64,000 bases of DNA from Bolinopsis microptera (taxonomy: Eukaryota > Ctenophora > Tentaculata > Lobata > Bolinopsidae), in NCBI RefSeq assembly GCF_026151205.1, contig NC_087079.1:4669230-4733229 (forward strand), given 5' to 3'. The translations under genes were made by a program, and so were the position numbers. The notes under the pieces are model-generated. The model was not told the DNA's origin, searched no databases, and saw only the letters and a list, made by a program, of their open reading frames with translations. This document shows, piece after piece, positions 63,520 to 64,000 of the stretch. Position 1 is the stretch's first letter; each line of letters begins with the position of its first letter.

Positions 63520-64000
63520 TTCGGAGGGTTTGTTTCAGCTCCTTTCAATTTAGAATCCTAAAAGTTATTGCGTCAGTGGTGGTTTTTAAGTTCAAAACTA
63601 TTCAATTAAAATTGAATAAAACAGCTAGCAAGATCTTTTTAATGGATAGTATCCTATACAATAAAATAAAACAGCAGATCTATGGACTTTCCAATATAAT
63701 GATATCGATATCGAAAGAACGACCGTCCCGTAAATATGAATCGATAGATCCGAACGAAAATTCAATATCAACTTCTAGGAGAATACGTGAAAAACACCGC
63801 GGTATTTGAATACCATCTCATGGTGATAACGCAGCTCGCATTCTGGGAACGCGTTGCTAGGGATACGCTAGAGTCACATGACTCCAACAATCACCCAGTA
63901 CGTCACAGTTTTATTGCTCCAGGACAGACTAAATATAAGATAAGGTTACTTGCTCCCACGCTTCTGCGCTGAGATCAAATAAATGATTTAAAGCACGATC
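63520..64000. other. 5' flank of the giant Ig gene
   Basis: Presumed 5' UTR and promoter of the minus-strand gene starting at 63519. No convincing TATA box was seen. No other gene recognised. Confidence 0.45.

Overview
The window is animal nuclear DNA: AT-rich, with GT-AG introns, short exons, many minisatellites, LINE and hairpin DNA transposons, and metazoan extracellular domains (CCP/sushi, immunoglobulin, C-type lectin) beside a DH-BAR-SH3 Rho exchange factor. It looks like an early-branching invertebrate such as a cnidarian, but nothing here fixes the phylum. No rRNA or tRNA gene and no CRISPR array was seen. Gene models were built by hand, joining exons only where splice sites, reading phase and domain content agreed.

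Layout. (1) 1-3451, minus strand: 5' part of a secreted-protein gene (signal peptide, unrecognised domain, CCP domain) that runs off the left edge; an intron holds a 1-kb element with terminal inverted repeats. (2) 4432-24127, plus strand: a DNMBP/ARHGEF37/38-like gene (DH, BAR, SH3, long Pro-rich linker, SH3) in at least 19 exons; the first exon was not found. Its introns carry large tandem arrays and two TTAA-flanked transposon-like elements. (3) 24128-26900: intergenic, with a 47-bp repeat of about 31 copies. (4) 26994-28175, plus strand: an intronless secreted protein with two C-type lectin domains. (5) 29949-63519, minus strand: one giant gene that I could thread through 50 exons in continuous phase. 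It encodes about 3,336 residues: signal peptide, CCP, an unassigned Cys domain, ephrin-receptor-like Cys-rich repeats, a second CCP, 26 Ig-like domains, a membrane-proximal Cys region, one transmembrane helix and a 33-residue tail. One intron holds a nearly full CR1-like LINE (about 36.2-43.6 kb). One exon has a 1-base frameshift.

The most unusual observation is that at least five tandem arrays, in two unrelated genes on opposite strands, have a repeat unit that contains the splice site of the adjacent exon plus some exon sequence. Copies lie only on the intron side, so dozens of potential decoy splice sites sit next to real ones. Several other arrays abut splice sites without including them.

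The giant Ig/CCP receptor, the lectin and the CCP protein are all predicted secreted or surface recognition molecules, so the region could be part of a self/non-self recognition or innate-immunity neighbourhood. That is inference from domain content only. The exchange factor is an ordinary cytoplasmic regulator.
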